64,000 bases of DNA from Psychroflexus sediminis (GTDB lineage Bacteria; Bacteroidota; Bacteroidia; Flavobacteriales; Flavobacteriaceae), in the NCBI RefSeq assembly GCF_900099815.1, contig NZ_FNCW01000002.1, positions 1-64,000 on the forward strand, given 5' to 3'. A model generated the notes under the pieces. That model saw only the letters and a program-made list of their open reading frames with translations, was not told the origin of the DNA and made no database searches. Each line of letters starts with the position of its first letter. Within the stretch, counting starts at the first letter, position 1. Below are positions 1 to 8,870 of the stretch, in pieces. The position numbers were made by a program, and so were the translations under genes.

Positions 1-45
1 CGTCCCCAAGGCTTTGGGAGAACCAGTGACTCGAATTTCACGCAT

Positions 46-77
46 AAAAAAACCTCAACTACTTAAAGTTGAGGTTT
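46..77 (-). terminator. Intrinsic terminator of tRNA-Phe
   Basis: Perfect 10-bp stem (51-60 with 67-76) and a 6-nt loop. On the minus strand it is followed by seven T residues (46-52). It lies directly downstream of the minus-strand tRNA gene, so it most likely ends that transcript. Confidence 0.8.
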
Positions 78-83
78 AAAAGG

Positions 84-156
84 TGGTGCCTCCAGGAATC
101 GAACCAGGGACACAAGGATTTTCAGTCCTTTGCTCTACCAACTGAGCTAAGGCACC
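84..156 (-). tRNA. tRNA-Phe (anticodon GAA)
   Basis: Read on the minus strand this folds as a complete cloverleaf. The 7-bp acceptor stem pairs GGTGCCT with AGGCACC, the D arm is GCTC...GAGC, the anticodon loop CTGAAAA carries GAA, and the T arm has the TTCGATT loop. The discriminator base is A (84). CCA is not encoded and must be added after transcription. Length is 73 nt. A consensus Bacteroidota promoter lies upstream and a terminator hairpin downstream, so it is a stand-alone transcription unit. Confidence 0.97.
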
Positions 157-172
157 AGTTTTATTGCGGGTG

Positions 173-203
173 CAAATATAAACCCATTATTTAATTAAAC
201 AAA
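173..203 (-). promoter_or_regulatory. Bacteroidota-type promoter of tRNA-Phe
   Basis: On the minus strand, TTTG (200-203) is followed after exactly 19 nt by TATATTTG (173-180). This matches the -33/-7 consensus of the Bacteroidota primary sigma factor (TTTG-N19-TAnnTTTG). It lies about 17 bp upstream of the tRNA. It is the best full promoter in the window and helps assign the organism. Confidence 0.85.
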
Positions 204-228
204 AGAAAAGATGAAATATTCTTATCAC

Positions 229-236
229 TATCTTTG
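229..236 (+). promoter_or_regulatory. Probable -7 element for coaX
   Basis: TATCTTTG matches TAnnTTTG exactly and ends 15 nt before the coaX start codon, implying a leader of only about 10 nt. No TTTG is seen at the -33 position, so this is a half-promoter prediction. Confidence 0.55.
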
Positions 237-251
237 AACTTTTAATTAGAT

Positions 252-983
252 ATGAATTTAATCGTTGACGTAGGTAACACACAAATCAAATTTGCAGTCT
301 TTGATGCAGATCAATTGGTAGAAAAAAGTGTAGTTCCTTCAGAACATTCGATTGATTTTTTTCGGAAAATTTTACAATCCTATCCAAAGTTATCCAAAGG
401 AATTATTTCTTCTACAAGTGAAGTTCCAGCTGCTTTAGAAAGCTTACTTACAGAAAACGTAGATCTTTTAAAATTTTCTCACCAAAGCAAATTAAATTTT
501 CACAATAACTATAAGACTCCCGAAACTTTAGGTTTAGATCGAATTGCCTTAGTAGCTGCAGCTGTTGATGAATTTCCTTTGCATAACGTACTGGTCATAG
601 ATGCAGGGACTTGTATAACTTATGATTTTATCGATAAAAAGTCCGTTTACCAAGGAGGTGCCATCTCTCCAGGTTTACAAATGAGATATAAAGCCATGCA
701 TACGTTTACAAAAAAACTACCGTTAATTAAAGAAGCCTTTCAAGCCTCAACATATATAGGTCAATCTACCAAGGAAGCCATGCAAGTGGGAGTCTGTAAG
801 TCAATTTGTTATGAAATTGACGGCTATATTGAAGATTATCTGACTGATTATGAAGATTTAACAGTTGTTTTAACAGGAGGAGATTATTATTTGTTGTCAG
901 CATCTATAAAAAATAGCATATTTGCGACTTCTAATTTTTTATTGAAAGGATTAAATAAAATTCTACAACTCAACTCAATTTAA
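252..983 (+). CDS. coaX: Type III pantothenate kinase
   Basis: Cytoplasmic enzyme that phosphorylates pantothenate, the first step of coenzyme A synthesis. The 243-residue length is normal for CoaX. Visible motifs of the ASKHA-fold family are the N-terminal phosphate-binding D6-V-G8-N9, the G94-L-D-R97 segment, the D117-A-G-T120 catalytic stretch and a C-terminal TGGD. The ATG follows an exact -7 element by 15 nt. The stop codon overlaps the next start by one base (TAATG), suggesting translational coupling to the outer-membrane protein downstream. It heads an envelope-biogenesis run reaching at least to 5661. It does not resemble type I or II kinases. Confidence 0.95.
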   Translation: MNLIVDVGNTQIKFAVFDADQLVEKSVVPSEHSIDFFRKILQSYPKLSKGIISSTSEVPAALESLLTENVDLLKFSHQSKLNFHNNYKTPETLGLDRIALVAAAVDEFPLHNVLVIDAGTCITYDFIDKKSVYQGGAISPGLQMRYKAMHTFTKKLPLIKEAFQASTYIGQSTKEAMQVGVCKSICYEIDGYIEDYLTDYEDLTVVLTGGDYYLLSASIKNSIFATSNFLLKGLNKILQLNSI

Positions 984-2233
984 TGTTCACAAGATTTTTT
1001 CTTTTATTTTCGATACTACTTATAGCAGCCTCTTCTGCATCAGCTCAGGAAGGTTCATTATCCCCTTATTCTTTTCTTGGGATAGGAACCAAAGCCTTTA
1101 GAGGGACGGTAGAAAATAGGTCCATGGCTGGTCTGGGGATGTTTTCAGATAGTATTCATCTTAATCTAAAAAATCCAGCGGCTTATTCAGACCTGGGTTT
1201 AACCGCCTTTACGGCAGGAGCTACTGCCAACTCTGTAGAGCTAGAAACAACTACCAGCTCGGACAATTTAAATTATTTCACGTTCGATTATTTAGCAATT
1301 GGTCTGCCTTTTGATAACTTAGGAGTGGGTTTTGGAATCAAACCAAGAAGCGCTGTAGGTTATGAACTTGAAGAAATAACACCAAATCGTATTTCCCGAT
1401 TTGAGGGTCGCGGAGGTTTAAACACCGCTTACTTTTCAGCAGGTTTCGAGCCTCTCAAAAACTTTAGGCTTGGTGCAACAGCTAATTATCATTTTGGAGA
1501 TATAGAGAATAAATCCATTATTTTTGCAAACCAAGTACAATATGCTTCCAGAGAGATTAATTTTACCTACATAGGTGGGTTCTCTTTTGAAGCTGGCGCA
1601 CTTTACAATTTAAATCTATCAGAAAAAATAAACCTGAACTTCTCAGGAAGGTATGAAACAGGCTCATCACTTGATGTAAACCGACGACGAGAGTTAGCCA
1701 CAATTCAACTTGGGCAGAATGAAACTGAAATTGTAATTAATGAAGTTGAATTAAATCCTTTAGATACTGAAATTGAATTACCGGAAATGTATGCTTTCGG
1801 TTTAGGACTTGGACAGAAGAGAAAATGGTTTGTAGGCTTAGAATATGAAAACTACACCGCTGGAGATTTTTCCTCCTTAGATTTTAACTTTGGGGCACAG
1901 GTTGTTCAAAAAGAAGCCAGTGCCCTTAGATTGGGAGGTTTTTTTATTCCCCGCTACAATGATCCTGTAAGTTACTTTAAACGGGTGGTTTACAGAGCTG
2001 GAATAAGATATGAAGAGAGTGGGTTGGAATATAATGGTGAGGATATAAACGAGTTTGGCATATCATTTGGTCTAGGTTTACCTGCCGGTCGGGTTTTTAC
2101 CAATGCCAACCTAGGAGTTGAATATTTTGAAAGAGGGACAACCTCAAATAATTTGATACAGGAAAATTTTATCAGCGTATTTTTTAGTTTCTCTTTCAAC
2201 GACAAATGGTTCATTAAATCTAAATATAATTAA
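983..2233 (+). CDS. Putative outer-membrane beta-barrel protein
   Basis: A 416-residue exported protein with a signal peptide (hydrophobic residues 4-18, likely cleavage after SASAQ, about residue 22). The rest is rich in alternating Gly/aromatic segments typical of outer-membrane beta-barrels of the FadL/PorV-like type common in Bacteroidota. The start near residue 28 (SPYSFLGIG) and the NPAAYSDL segment resemble conserved flavobacterial proteins at this locus. Its substrate or role is not evident. Its position between coaX and a TPR protein/LptC pair suggests envelope assembly or general outer-membrane function. The start overlaps the coaX stop by one base. Confidence 0.75.
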   Translation: MFTRFFLLFSILLIAASSASAQEGSLSPYSFLGIGTKAFRGTVENRSMAGLGMFSDSIHLNLKNPAAYSDLGLTAFTAGATANSVELETTTSSDNLNYFTFDYLAIGLPFDNLGVGFGIKPRSAVGYELEEITPNRISRFEGRGGLNTAYFSAGFEPLKNFRLGATANYHFGDIENKSIIFANQVQYASREINFTYIGGFSFEAGALYNLNLSEKINLNFSGRYETGSSLDVNRRRELATIQLGQNETEIVINEVELNPLDTEIELPEMYAFGLGLGQKRKWFVGLEYENYTAGDFSSLDFNFGAQVVQKEASALRLGGFFIPRYNDPVSYFKRVVYRAGIRYEESGLEYNGEDINEFGISFGLGLPAGRVFTNANLGVEYFERGTTSNNLIQENFISVFFSFSFNDKWFIKSKYN

Positions 2234-2245
2234 ATACTTAAAATT

Positions 2246-3616
2246 ATGAAGTTCAAAATTGCTTTTACACTTTTAGGATTAGTGTTTGCTTTTAATGCAG
2301 CAAGTGCTCAGGACTGTAGAGTGACACTTAGTTTGTTTAACGAAAGTGCCAAAGTAGAAAACTTTAGCGATGCTTATCCTAAGTATAAGGAATTGCTGGA
2401 AAATTGCTCAGATTACAATATTCTTATTTATCAGCGAGGAGAAAAGATGCTTGAAGAAATGATCGAAGTAGCTGAAACTGAAGAAAGAAAACAAGAATTG
2501 ATTCAGGAATATATCGATAACCAAACCATGCGCTTAGAAAAGTTTCCAGGCGAAACTAAAGCAGGAGATGTATTCGCTGATATTGCAATGATCAAATACA
2601 AATATGAAGTGGGAACTTTGGAAGAAAGGCTTGAGGCTTTTGAAAAAATTGTAGAAGTCGATAAAGAAAACTTTTCCTCACCAGTTGCTATATATGCGTA
2701 TTTCAGAATAGCAAATGACCTTAATGACGCCGGGGAAAGAGATATTCAGTTTTTGTTCGATAAGTATGATCAGGTTATAGCGCTTATCGAGACTCAGGAA
2801 AACGACAAAGCCTTAGAAGCTAAGCCTCTGATCGAGAAGCAGGAAGCTCAGGAAGAACTGACCTCCAGAGAATCTAGAATCCTTAAAAATTCTGAAATCT
2901 ACCTAAGAAATTATACCAAGATTAAAGAAAGTGTAAACTCTTTATTAGGTTCTAAAGCTGACTGTGATAACCTGATTCCTTTATATAAAAAGAATTTTGA
3001 TGAGAATAAAGACAATGTTCAATGGTTGAAAAACGCCAATGAAAGATTATCTGCGAAGGACTGTACACAGGACCCGTTATTTTTTAAAGTTTCTGAGGCT
3101 TTACACCAGAAGGAGCCTTCTGCAAGCTCTGCTTATTCTTTAGGTCAGTTGGCAGAAGCTGAAGGTGATAGGGCAAAAGCTTTGGAATATTATAATGAAG
3201 CTGCAGAACTGGAAACTAGTGAAATTAGAAAAGCTAGAATATACTATAGAATAGCCAACAATTATAAAGATAGAGGCAGCTATTCTCAGGCAAGAAATTA
3301 TTACAGAAAAGCTTTACAAAGCAAGCCTTCTATGGGTGTAGCCTACTTAAAAATCGCAGACATGTATGCTAAGAGTGCTAACGATTGTGGTAATACAGTT
3401 TTCGAAAAAAGAGCGGTTTACTGGTTGGCAGCAGACTATGCAGCTAGAGCTGGACGTGTAGATCCATCTATAAGTTCAAATGCAAATGAGACAGCTGAAA
3501 GTTATAGAGCCAGGGCTCCTCAAAAATCTGATATTTTTCAGGAAGAGGCTGCAGGCAAAAAAATCTCATTTTCCAATTGTTGGATAAGAGAAAGCGTCGT
3601 GGTCCCAAATATCTAG
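2246..3616 (+). CDS. Exported TPR-repeat protein
   Basis: A 456-residue periplasmic or surface protein with a clear signal peptide (hydrophobic 4-18, AASAQ cleavage near 22). The middle is strongly helical and acidic. Residues about 290-375 contain at least two recognisable tetratricopeptide repeats (A-x-x-LGxxAxxxGDxxxALEYYxxA followed by YYRIAxxYxxRGxYxxARxYYxKAL). TPR domains mediate protein-protein contacts. Twelve bases separate it from the preceding gene and one base from the LptC gene, so it is probably co-transcribed. The syntenic position is usual in flavobacteria, but no specific partner can be named from sequence. Confidence 0.8.
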   Translation: MKFKIAFTLLGLVFAFNAASAQDCRVTLSLFNESAKVENFSDAYPKYKELLENCSDYNILIYQRGEKMLEEMIEVAETEERKQELIQEYIDNQTMRLEKFPGETKAGDVFADIAMIKYKYEVGTLEERLEAFEKIVEVDKENFSSPVAIYAYFRIANDLNDAGERDIQFLFDKYDQVIALIETQENDKALEAKPLIEKQEAQEELTSRESRILKNSEIYLRNYTKIKESVNSLLGSKADCDNLIPLYKKNFDENKDNVQWLKNANERLSAKDCTQDPLFFKVSEALHQKEPSASSAYSLGQLAEAEGDRAKALEYYNEAAELETSEIRKARIYYRIANNYKDRGSYSQARNYYRKALQSKPSMGVAYLKIADMYAKSANDCGNTVFEKRAVYWLAADYAARAGRVDPSISSNANETAESYRARAPQKSDIFQEEAAGKKISFSNCWIRESVVVPNI

Positions 3617-3617
3617 A

Positions 3618-4175
3618 ATGATAATTAAAAACTCATTTTTTTACAAAAGCATTGCTGTATGTTTATTTACAGCAATGCTTTTTGCTTGTGAGGGTAATCT
3701 AAAGGATGTGAAGGAAATGGAAAAAGATTTTCTTGAGCCTCAATCCAAGGTCTATGAGCTCAACCTGTTTTATACAGATAGCGGATCGGTAAAAGCAAAC
3801 TTAAGAAGTCCGGAAATGCTAGACTATTCCAACAGAGAATTCCCCTTTAGAGAATTTCCTCAAGGTATAGAGCTGGATTTTTTTGAAATTGATTCCAGCA
3901 AGAATACGATTACCTCAGACTATGCAATACAGTATTTAGAAACAGGATTGATAGATTTGAGGAAAAATGTCAAAATAGTCACTTCTGATAGTACGATATT
4001 AACGGGTCCTCAATTATATTGGGATCAACAGCAGGAATGGCTTTTTACCGATTATAAGTACAATTTACAGCTATCCAATGGTGCTAGAAACGAAGGCGAA
4101 GGTTTTGATGCTGATCAAAAATTTACTACTTTCAATTCGAGATCCAATACAGGAATCCAATACATACCAGATTGA
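3618..4175 (+). CDS. lptC: LPS export protein LptC (lipoprotein)
   Basis: A 185-residue protein with a lipoprotein signal: a hydrophobic stretch ending LFAC, lipidated Cys at residue 24. The body has the LptC layout: repeated short beta-strands carrying the phrases YxxxLFYTDSGxVKANL, PxGIELDFFEIDS and ITSDYAIQY. In the Lpt system LptC is the inner-membrane-tethered periplasmic component that receives lipopolysaccharide from the LptB2FG ABC transporter and passes it to LptA. In E. coli it is held by a transmembrane helix; lipid anchoring is usual in Bacteroidota. The stop overlaps the next gene (TGATG). Confidence 0.82.
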   Translation: MIIKNSFFYKSIAVCLFTAMLFACEGNLKDVKEMEKDFLEPQSKVYELNLFYTDSGSVKANLRSPEMLDYSNREFPFREFPQGIELDFFEIDSSKNTITSDYAIQYLETGLIDLRKNVKIVTSDSTILTGPQLYWDQQQEWLFTDYKYNLQLSNGARNEGEGFDADQKFTTFNSRSNTGIQYIPD

Positions 4176-4372
4176 TGAAATATTTTAAATACTTTGAGTT
4201 TGCTTATATCGCTTTTGCGGTTTTCTTTATCATTGAAGCTATTCGCATATGGGCAGAAAACGAGAGCAGAGCTTACCTTTATCTATTCTTTTCTGTACTA
4301 GCCATTTTTATGTTTTTCTTTAAAAGGCGTTTCAGAAAAAGAATTGAAAACAAAACTAAAAACAAGAAGTAA
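4175..4372 (+). CDS. Small membrane protein of unknown function
   Basis: A 65-residue protein with two predicted membrane helices (about residues 6-24 and 32-47), followed by a very basic tail (KRRFRKR...NKTKNKK). I chose the ATG at 4175 because it overlaps the lptC stop as TGATG; a TTG at 4172 is in the same frame. Its own stop overlaps the next start as TAATG, so it is wedged between lptC and the CBS-domain gene by one-base overlaps on both sides. This argues strongly that it is a real gene. Its function is unknown; an envelope role is inferred from context only. Confidence 0.7.
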   Translation: MKYFKYFEFAYIAFAVFFIIEAIRIWAENESRAYLYLFFSVLAIFMFFFKRRFRKRIENKTKNKK

Positions 4373-5661
4373 TGAGCGCAGAAGTTCTCGTTATTATCTT
4401 ATGCCTTTTGCTTTCCGCTTTCTTTTCCGGGATGGAAATCGCCTTTGTGTCGGCGAATAAAGTTCACATAGAGATTCAGAAGAATCAAACTGATATCATC
4501 GCCAGTGTTTTAAAAACATTGACAAAAAAACCCTCCAAGTTTATCGCGACCATGCTAGTTGGAAATAACATCGCTTTGGTTGTTTACGGTTTTTTCATGG
4601 GAGATTTAATCATGAATTGGTTTGAGAGTATGCAGCCCGTTCAAAATGAATTTTTAAATTATTTTATCACCGAAGCCAGTTTGTTTACGCAGACCTTAAT
4701 ATCTACTGTGGTTATTCTATTTACTGCTGAATTTCTTCCCAAGGTGTTTTTTCAGATTTACTCTAATGTACTATTGAAGGTATTCAGCGTTCCCGCATTT
4801 ATATTCTATTACCTGTTTAGCTTTATTTCAAGTTTTATCATATGGATTTCAGACATCATTTTGAAACGCGTTTTCAAAATGGAAGGCGATAAAGTACAGC
4901 TTAATTTTAGCAAGGTAGAACTTGGAGATTACATCAGTGAGCAAATGGAAACGGTTGAATCTAAAGAAGATATAGATTCTGAAATTCAAATCTTTCGAAA
5001 TGCTTTACAGTTTTCTGAAGTAAAAGCCCGTGAAGTTATGATTCCTCGTAATGAAATTGTGGCAGTAGATATTTCAGAAGACACCAGGAACCTCACGGAA
5101 ATTTTTACCAGAACAGGACTTTCCAAATTATTAGTTTATAAAGAAAGCAACGATGATATCGTAGGTTATATTCATTCTTTTGAAATGTTCCGTCAGCCAC
5201 AAGATATCCAAAGTATTTTGATGCCTGTTGTTTTTGTCCCGGAAACTATGCTTGTGAAAGAGATTCTTAACGTCCTCATTAAAAAAAGAAAGAGTATTGC
5301 TGTAGTAGTCGATGAATACGGGGGAACCAGTGGTATGATGACGGTAGAAGATATTGTAGAAGAACTTTTTGGAGAGATTGAAGACGAGCACGATTCTGTT
5401 ATCCTGGTAGAAGAAATCATCAGAGAAAACGTATATAAATTTTCTGCCAGGCTGGATGTGGATTACATCAATGAGAAATACGACATCAACCTTCCGGAAA
5501 ATGAAAATTACGAAACCCTGGGCGGGATGATCGTCAATACCACAGAGGAAATCCCTGATGTTGGTGAGGAAGTAAACATAGATCACTTTAAAATTGAAAT
5601 TCTCGAGGCGTCCAATAAAAAAATAGAATTGGTCTCCATTAAAGTAGATACAGGTGAATAG
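4372..5661 (+). CDS. CNNM/CBS-domain transporter (HlyC/CorC family)
   Basis: A 429-residue inner-membrane protein with the standard three-part layout of this family: an N-terminal DUF21/CNNM transmembrane region (about 1-185, four helices), a CBS-domain pair (about 215-340, including VMIPRNEI and VVDEYGGTSGMMTVEDIVEELFG), and a C-terminal CorC_HlyC domain (about 345-425). The family is linked to Mg2+ or Co2+ efflux and is often annotated as a hemolysin, a misleading legacy name. In gliding flavobacteria GldE belongs to the same family, but gldE cannot be assigned here. It overlaps the preceding small gene by one base. Confidence 0.88.
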   Translation: MSAEVLVIILCLLLSAFFSGMEIAFVSANKVHIEIQKNQTDIIASVLKTLTKKPSKFIATMLVGNNIALVVYGFFMGDLIMNWFESMQPVQNEFLNYFITEASLFTQTLISTVVILFTAEFLPKVFFQIYSNVLLKVFSVPAFIFYYLFSFISSFIIWISDIILKRVFKMEGDKVQLNFSKVELGDYISEQMETVESKEDIDSEIQIFRNALQFSEVKAREVMIPRNEIVAVDISEDTRNLTEIFTRTGLSKLLVYKESNDDIVGYIHSFEMFRQPQDIQSILMPVVFVPETMLVKEILNVLIKKRKSIAVVVDEYGGTSGMMTVEDIVEELFGEIEDEHDSVILVEEIIRENVYKFSARLDVDYINEKYDINLPENENYETLGGMIVNTTEEIPDVGEEVNIDHFKIEILEASNKKIELVSIKVDTGE

Positions 5662-5748
5662 AAATTTATTTTCCTGAAAAAACCTTTAAACCTCATTTCC
5701 AACTCTTTTTAGCTTTATTAAACGAATTAAATATTTTGAACAACAAGG

Positions 5749-5779
5749 TTTTATATATGGGCTAATTATCTTATTTTCG
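5749..5779 (+). promoter_or_regulatory. Possible promoter of ppiD
   Basis: TATTTTCG (5772-5779) differs from TAnnTTTG by one base, with TTTT at 5749-5752 exactly 19 nt upstream. It lies in the 146-bp gap before the peptidyl-prolyl isomerase gene. Degenerate match, so only tentative. Confidence 0.35.
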
Positions 5780-5807
5780 CCCCCTATATTTCTTAAAATA
5801 CCCTAAA

Positions 5808-7901
5808 ATGGCAATACTTAGTAAAATTAGAGAACGCACAGTTTTCCTCATAGTCATCATAGCCTTAGCTTTATTTGCTTTTGTGCTTACTGACTTATTC
5901 AGAAACGGTGGTTTTTCTGGAGATAAAACGACCAGCGTTGTTGGCGTGATTGGTGATGAAGAAATAACCAGGGAGGAGTTTGCTTCCGAAGTTGAAAGTA
6001 TTGTTCAGCAGAGTCAGGGCAGGGTAAGCACCTTACAAGCTGCAAAACAAGCCTGGGATAGTAACCTGAGGAGAACCTTGCTCAAGCAGGAATTTGATAA
6101 ATTGGGCCTTGAAGTTGGCGCAGATCAAATTACGGATGTTATGGCGCAGCAGCTGGCAGGGGATCCCAGGTTCTCCAATGAAGCAGGCTTTTTTGATGAG
6201 GCTAAACTGAAGCAGTTTATCGCAGAACTTAAACTGACTTCTCCAGAACAATATCAGCAGTGGTTGAATTTTGAGAAATCTATGGCGATTAATGCTAAAT
6301 CTCAACTTTACTTCAATATGATAAAAGCAGGCGTAAAAACTACTCTTCTTGAAGGAAAGCAGATTTACCACCAGGAAAATGATAATCTTACTTTTGAATT
6401 TGTCAAAATTCCTTACAACGAGGCCGAAGAAGTGGAAGTGACCAAGTCTGATATTCAATCTTATATCAACGATCACAAAGAGCGTTTCCAACAAGAAGCT
6501 AAAAGAGACCTGGAATATGTCTCTTTCGAAGAAGAGCCTTCAGAAGAGGACAATGTTTTAGTTTTGGCTGAGGTAGAAAAAATGTTAACGGATGAGAGTC
6601 CAAATTTCAAAACTACAGATGATGTTGAAGAATTTGTTGCTGTAAATTCAGAAACACCTTTCAACGACATGTATGTTTTTGAATATAACTTAACCGGAGA
6701 ATTCGCAGATGAAATTTTGGATTTGGATATCAATGAAGTTTATGGTCCTTATTTTGAAAACGAAAGCTATAAATTGACTAAACTTCTTGAGCGCAGTCAA
6801 AAACCAGATTCGGTAAAAACAAGCCATATCCTTATAACTTATGAAGGCACACGTGTGGATGGGTCTGTGACAAGAACCAAAGAAGAAGCCAAAAGTTTAG
6901 CAGATAGCATCACCTCTGTAGTCCAAAGGAATTCAGGGAAATTCGCAGAATTGGCTGCAGAATTTTCATCAGATCGTCAAAGTGCCGCTAATGCCGGAGA
7001 TTTAAATTGGATCACTTATGGAGCTTTGGTTCCGGAATTCAATGAGTATGTTTTTGAAGAAGCAAGAGTGAACAGCTATGGAGTTGTAGAAACGGACTTT
7101 GGTTTCCACGTTGTGTATGTGGAAGATAGAACTTCTCCTAAAGACGTGGTTAAATTGGCTACGGTTACCAAAAAAGTTGAACCAACGGAGAAAACCTTAA
7201 ATGAACTTTACCGTTCTGCCAGTAAATTTGAACTTGCCGCTAAAGAAGGAGATTTCCGTGAAGAAGCAGAAGCTGTTGATAAAACAGTAAAACCCGTCAG
7301 CGGAATTGACAAACTCGATGAAACTATTCCAGGAGTGGGCAGACAGAGATCGATTGTGAAATGGGCCTTTGAAGGGGAAACCAAGGTCGGTGACGTAAAG
7401 AGTTTTGATACAGGAAACGGTTACATCGTTGCGAGAGTGACCAAGAAATCTAAAAAAGGCTTAAAATCTCCAGAAGAAGCTTCTGCTGAAGTCACACCAA
7501 TTCTAAGAAAGCGCAAACAGGCAGATAATATCATTTCTCAGATTCAGGGCAATGATCTTGCTAGCGTGGCTTCTGCATTTGAACAAAGCGTACAAAAAGC
7601 GACGTCTATCAACATGAGTAATTCTATCATTCCGGGAGGAGGCAATGAACCAAAAATTGTTGGGGCTGCATTTGCTATGGAAGTAGGAGAGGTATCTAAG
7701 CCACTACAAGGAAATACAGGTGTTTATTTGATAAATCTTTTGGAAAAGAACGAAGCAGAAGCATTGCCATCTTATCGCTCTGTTGCCAAGCAAGAGACCG
7801 AGGCTAGAACGCGTAACCTGCTGAATCCAAGAAATAGTCCGATTATTGAAGCTTTAAAGAACAGTAAAGAGATTGAGAAGAATATTCACGTAATCTACTA
7901 A
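5808..7901 (+). CDS. PpiD-like peptidyl-prolyl cis-trans isomerase (SurA N-terminal domain)
   Basis: A 697-residue periplasmic foldase anchored by one N-terminal membrane helix (about 12-30), like PpiD. Residues about 40-190 form a SurA_N-type helical chaperone region. A parvulin/PPIC domain lies at about 333-435, with the characteristic starts SHILITYEG and FAELAAEFSSD and the phrase AGDLNWITYGALVPEF. The C-terminal third contains a second degenerate rotamase-like segment (about 595-660). It should help fold exported and outer-membrane proteins, fitting the envelope genes before it. It is separated from them by 146 bp, has a possible promoter of its own, and ends in a strong terminator. Confidence 0.9.
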   Translation: MAILSKIRERTVFLIVIIALALFAFVLTDLFRNGGFSGDKTTSVVGVIGDEEITREEFASEVESIVQQSQGRVSTLQAAKQAWDSNLRRTLLKQEFDKLGLEVGADQITDVMAQQLAGDPRFSNEAGFFDEAKLKQFIAELKLTSPEQYQQWLNFEKSMAINAKSQLYFNMIKAGVKTTLLEGKQIYHQENDNLTFEFVKIPYNEAEEVEVTKSDIQSYINDHKERFQQEAKRDLEYVSFEEEPSEEDNVLVLAEVEKMLTDESPNFKTTDDVEEFVAVNSETPFNDMYVFEYNLTGEFADEILDLDINEVYGPYFENESYKLTKLLERSQKPDSVKTSHILITYEGTRVDGSVTRTKEEAKSLADSITSVVQRNSGKFAELAAEFSSDRQSAANAGDLNWITYGALVPEFNEYVFEEARVNSYGVVETDFGFHVVYVEDRTSPKDVVKLATVTKKVEPTEKTLNELYRSASKFELAAKEGDFREEAEAVDKTVKPVSGIDKLDETIPGVGRQRSIVKWAFEGETKVGDVKSFDTGNGYIVARVTKKSKKGLKSPEEASAEVTPILRKRKQADNIISQIQGNDLASVASAFEQSVQKATSINMSNSIIPGGGNEPKIVGAAFAMEVGEVSKPLQGNTGVYLINLLEKNEAEALPSYRSVAKQETEARTRNLLNPRNSPIIEALKNSKEIEKNIHVIY

Positions 7902-7925
7902 ATCCAGAGAGATAAAATAAAATAG

Positions 7926-7960
7926 AAAGCCCTGTTACAGTTTGTGACAGGGCTTTTTTT
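7926..7960 (+). terminator. Intrinsic terminator after ppiD
   Basis: A 14-bp stem with one G-T wobble (7926-7939 with 7943-7956), a 3-nt loop, and a run of T ending at 7960. It lies between two convergent genes; the T tract is on the plus strand, so it mainly serves ppiD. Confidence 0.9.
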
Positions 7961-8870
7961 ATAAGGACATGTCTTCGAAGCTAAGGATGGTGTTCAAGCC
8001 TTTATTCCTGAAGTAATGCGTAGGATCTTTTTCGCTTAGTACCATGACAAAGTCTCCTCCCCAGGCACCAAGACTTTTGATATGGCCTTTGAAATCGGGA
8101 AATAGTCTGGACTGAACGGGTTTTATCTGTAGAATCTCAGAAAGACACTGTTCATGACTATCTATTAATTCTTGAGCCATTTCAAGGGATTCAACGTTTT
8201 GAAAGTCCTGGGTTATCTTATTTATTTCTGAAATAAACTTCTCCAGGCCATTTGGTCTTGTCGTTTTATAGTTGGCAATGGCTTCCCGGCTATTTTGCTT
8301 TTCTTCCAGGTAAACAAAATGAATATAAGACTTGATGGCCTCAGGAATTTCGGCAGTTTCCACTTGAGGTTCTCCTTTTTCAAGCTGAAAAACCAGTGCG
8401 GCGTCTGAATCTGCACAGGCAATGTCATAGCCACTACCGCCAAAGGTATTGGCTAATAAAGCATAAGGGTTTACATCAGCCCACTTGGCCAGGTTAGCAA
8501 TAAGCGTTGAAGACGTGCCCAGCCCCCAGGTTTTCGGAAATTCGAGATGAGTTTTAAACTGATAATTTTGAGTAAAAACAGTTGGGTTCAGCCTGTTAAT
8601 TTCTCTAAAAACCTGAAAAAGCCTGTTTTCAATGTCGTTATTTCCTTTCCAGGTAGTCTTGATCACCTGAAGGAGATCAAATTCGATATCTAACCAAAGC
8701 CGATTTTGATGATCATAGCTCAGCCAGCGTGAAGTGTCTTTTTCTGAGGGAATCACGTTTAGGTGCTGTCCAAACTTACAGGGTATTGCCAAAGCTTTGG
8801 CGCCATCCAAAACTAAATATTCCCCTGTGATTAAAAGCTTGCCGTGACTGTAAAACTTCTGAGTATCCAC
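7959..8870 (-). CDS. GHMP kinase with GYDIA motif (mevalonate-pathway kinase candidate)
   Basis: A 303-residue cytoplasmic small-molecule kinase. The GHMP-family ATP-binding loop is seen as G116-L-G-T-S-S121 and the namesake G147-Y-D-I-A151 follows in motif 2. The N-terminal SHGKLLITGEYLVL is typical of mevalonate and phosphomevalonate kinases. It starts with GTG overlapping the HMG-CoA reductase stop by one base (TAGTG), so the two are translated together. Partnership with HMG-CoA reductase strongly implies a mevalonate-pathway step. Which one (mevalonate, phosphomevalonate, or another role) cannot be settled from sequence. Confidence 0.85.
   Translation of the reverse strand: MDTQKFYSHGKLLITGEYLVLDGAKALAIPCKFGQHLNVIPSEKDTSRWLSYDHQNRLWLDIEFDLLQVIKTTWKGNNDIENRLFQVFREINRLNPTVFTQNYQFKTHLEFPKTWGLGTSSTLIANLAKWADVNPYALLANTFGGSGYDIACADSDAALVFQLEKGEPQVETAEIPEAIKSYIHFVYLEEKQNSREAIANYKTTRPNGLEKFISEINKITQDFQNVESLEMAQELIDSHEQCLSEILQIKPVQSRLFPDFKGHIKSLGAWGGDFVMVLSEKDPTHYFRNKGLNTILSFEDMSL

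Noticed and set aside
1-45. Open frames entering from the left edge that might be the C-terminus of a gene (for example a GIY-YIG endonuclease tail).
   Set aside because: Only about 15 codons are visible, two frames are open, and no motif can be recognised; not enough to call a partial gene.
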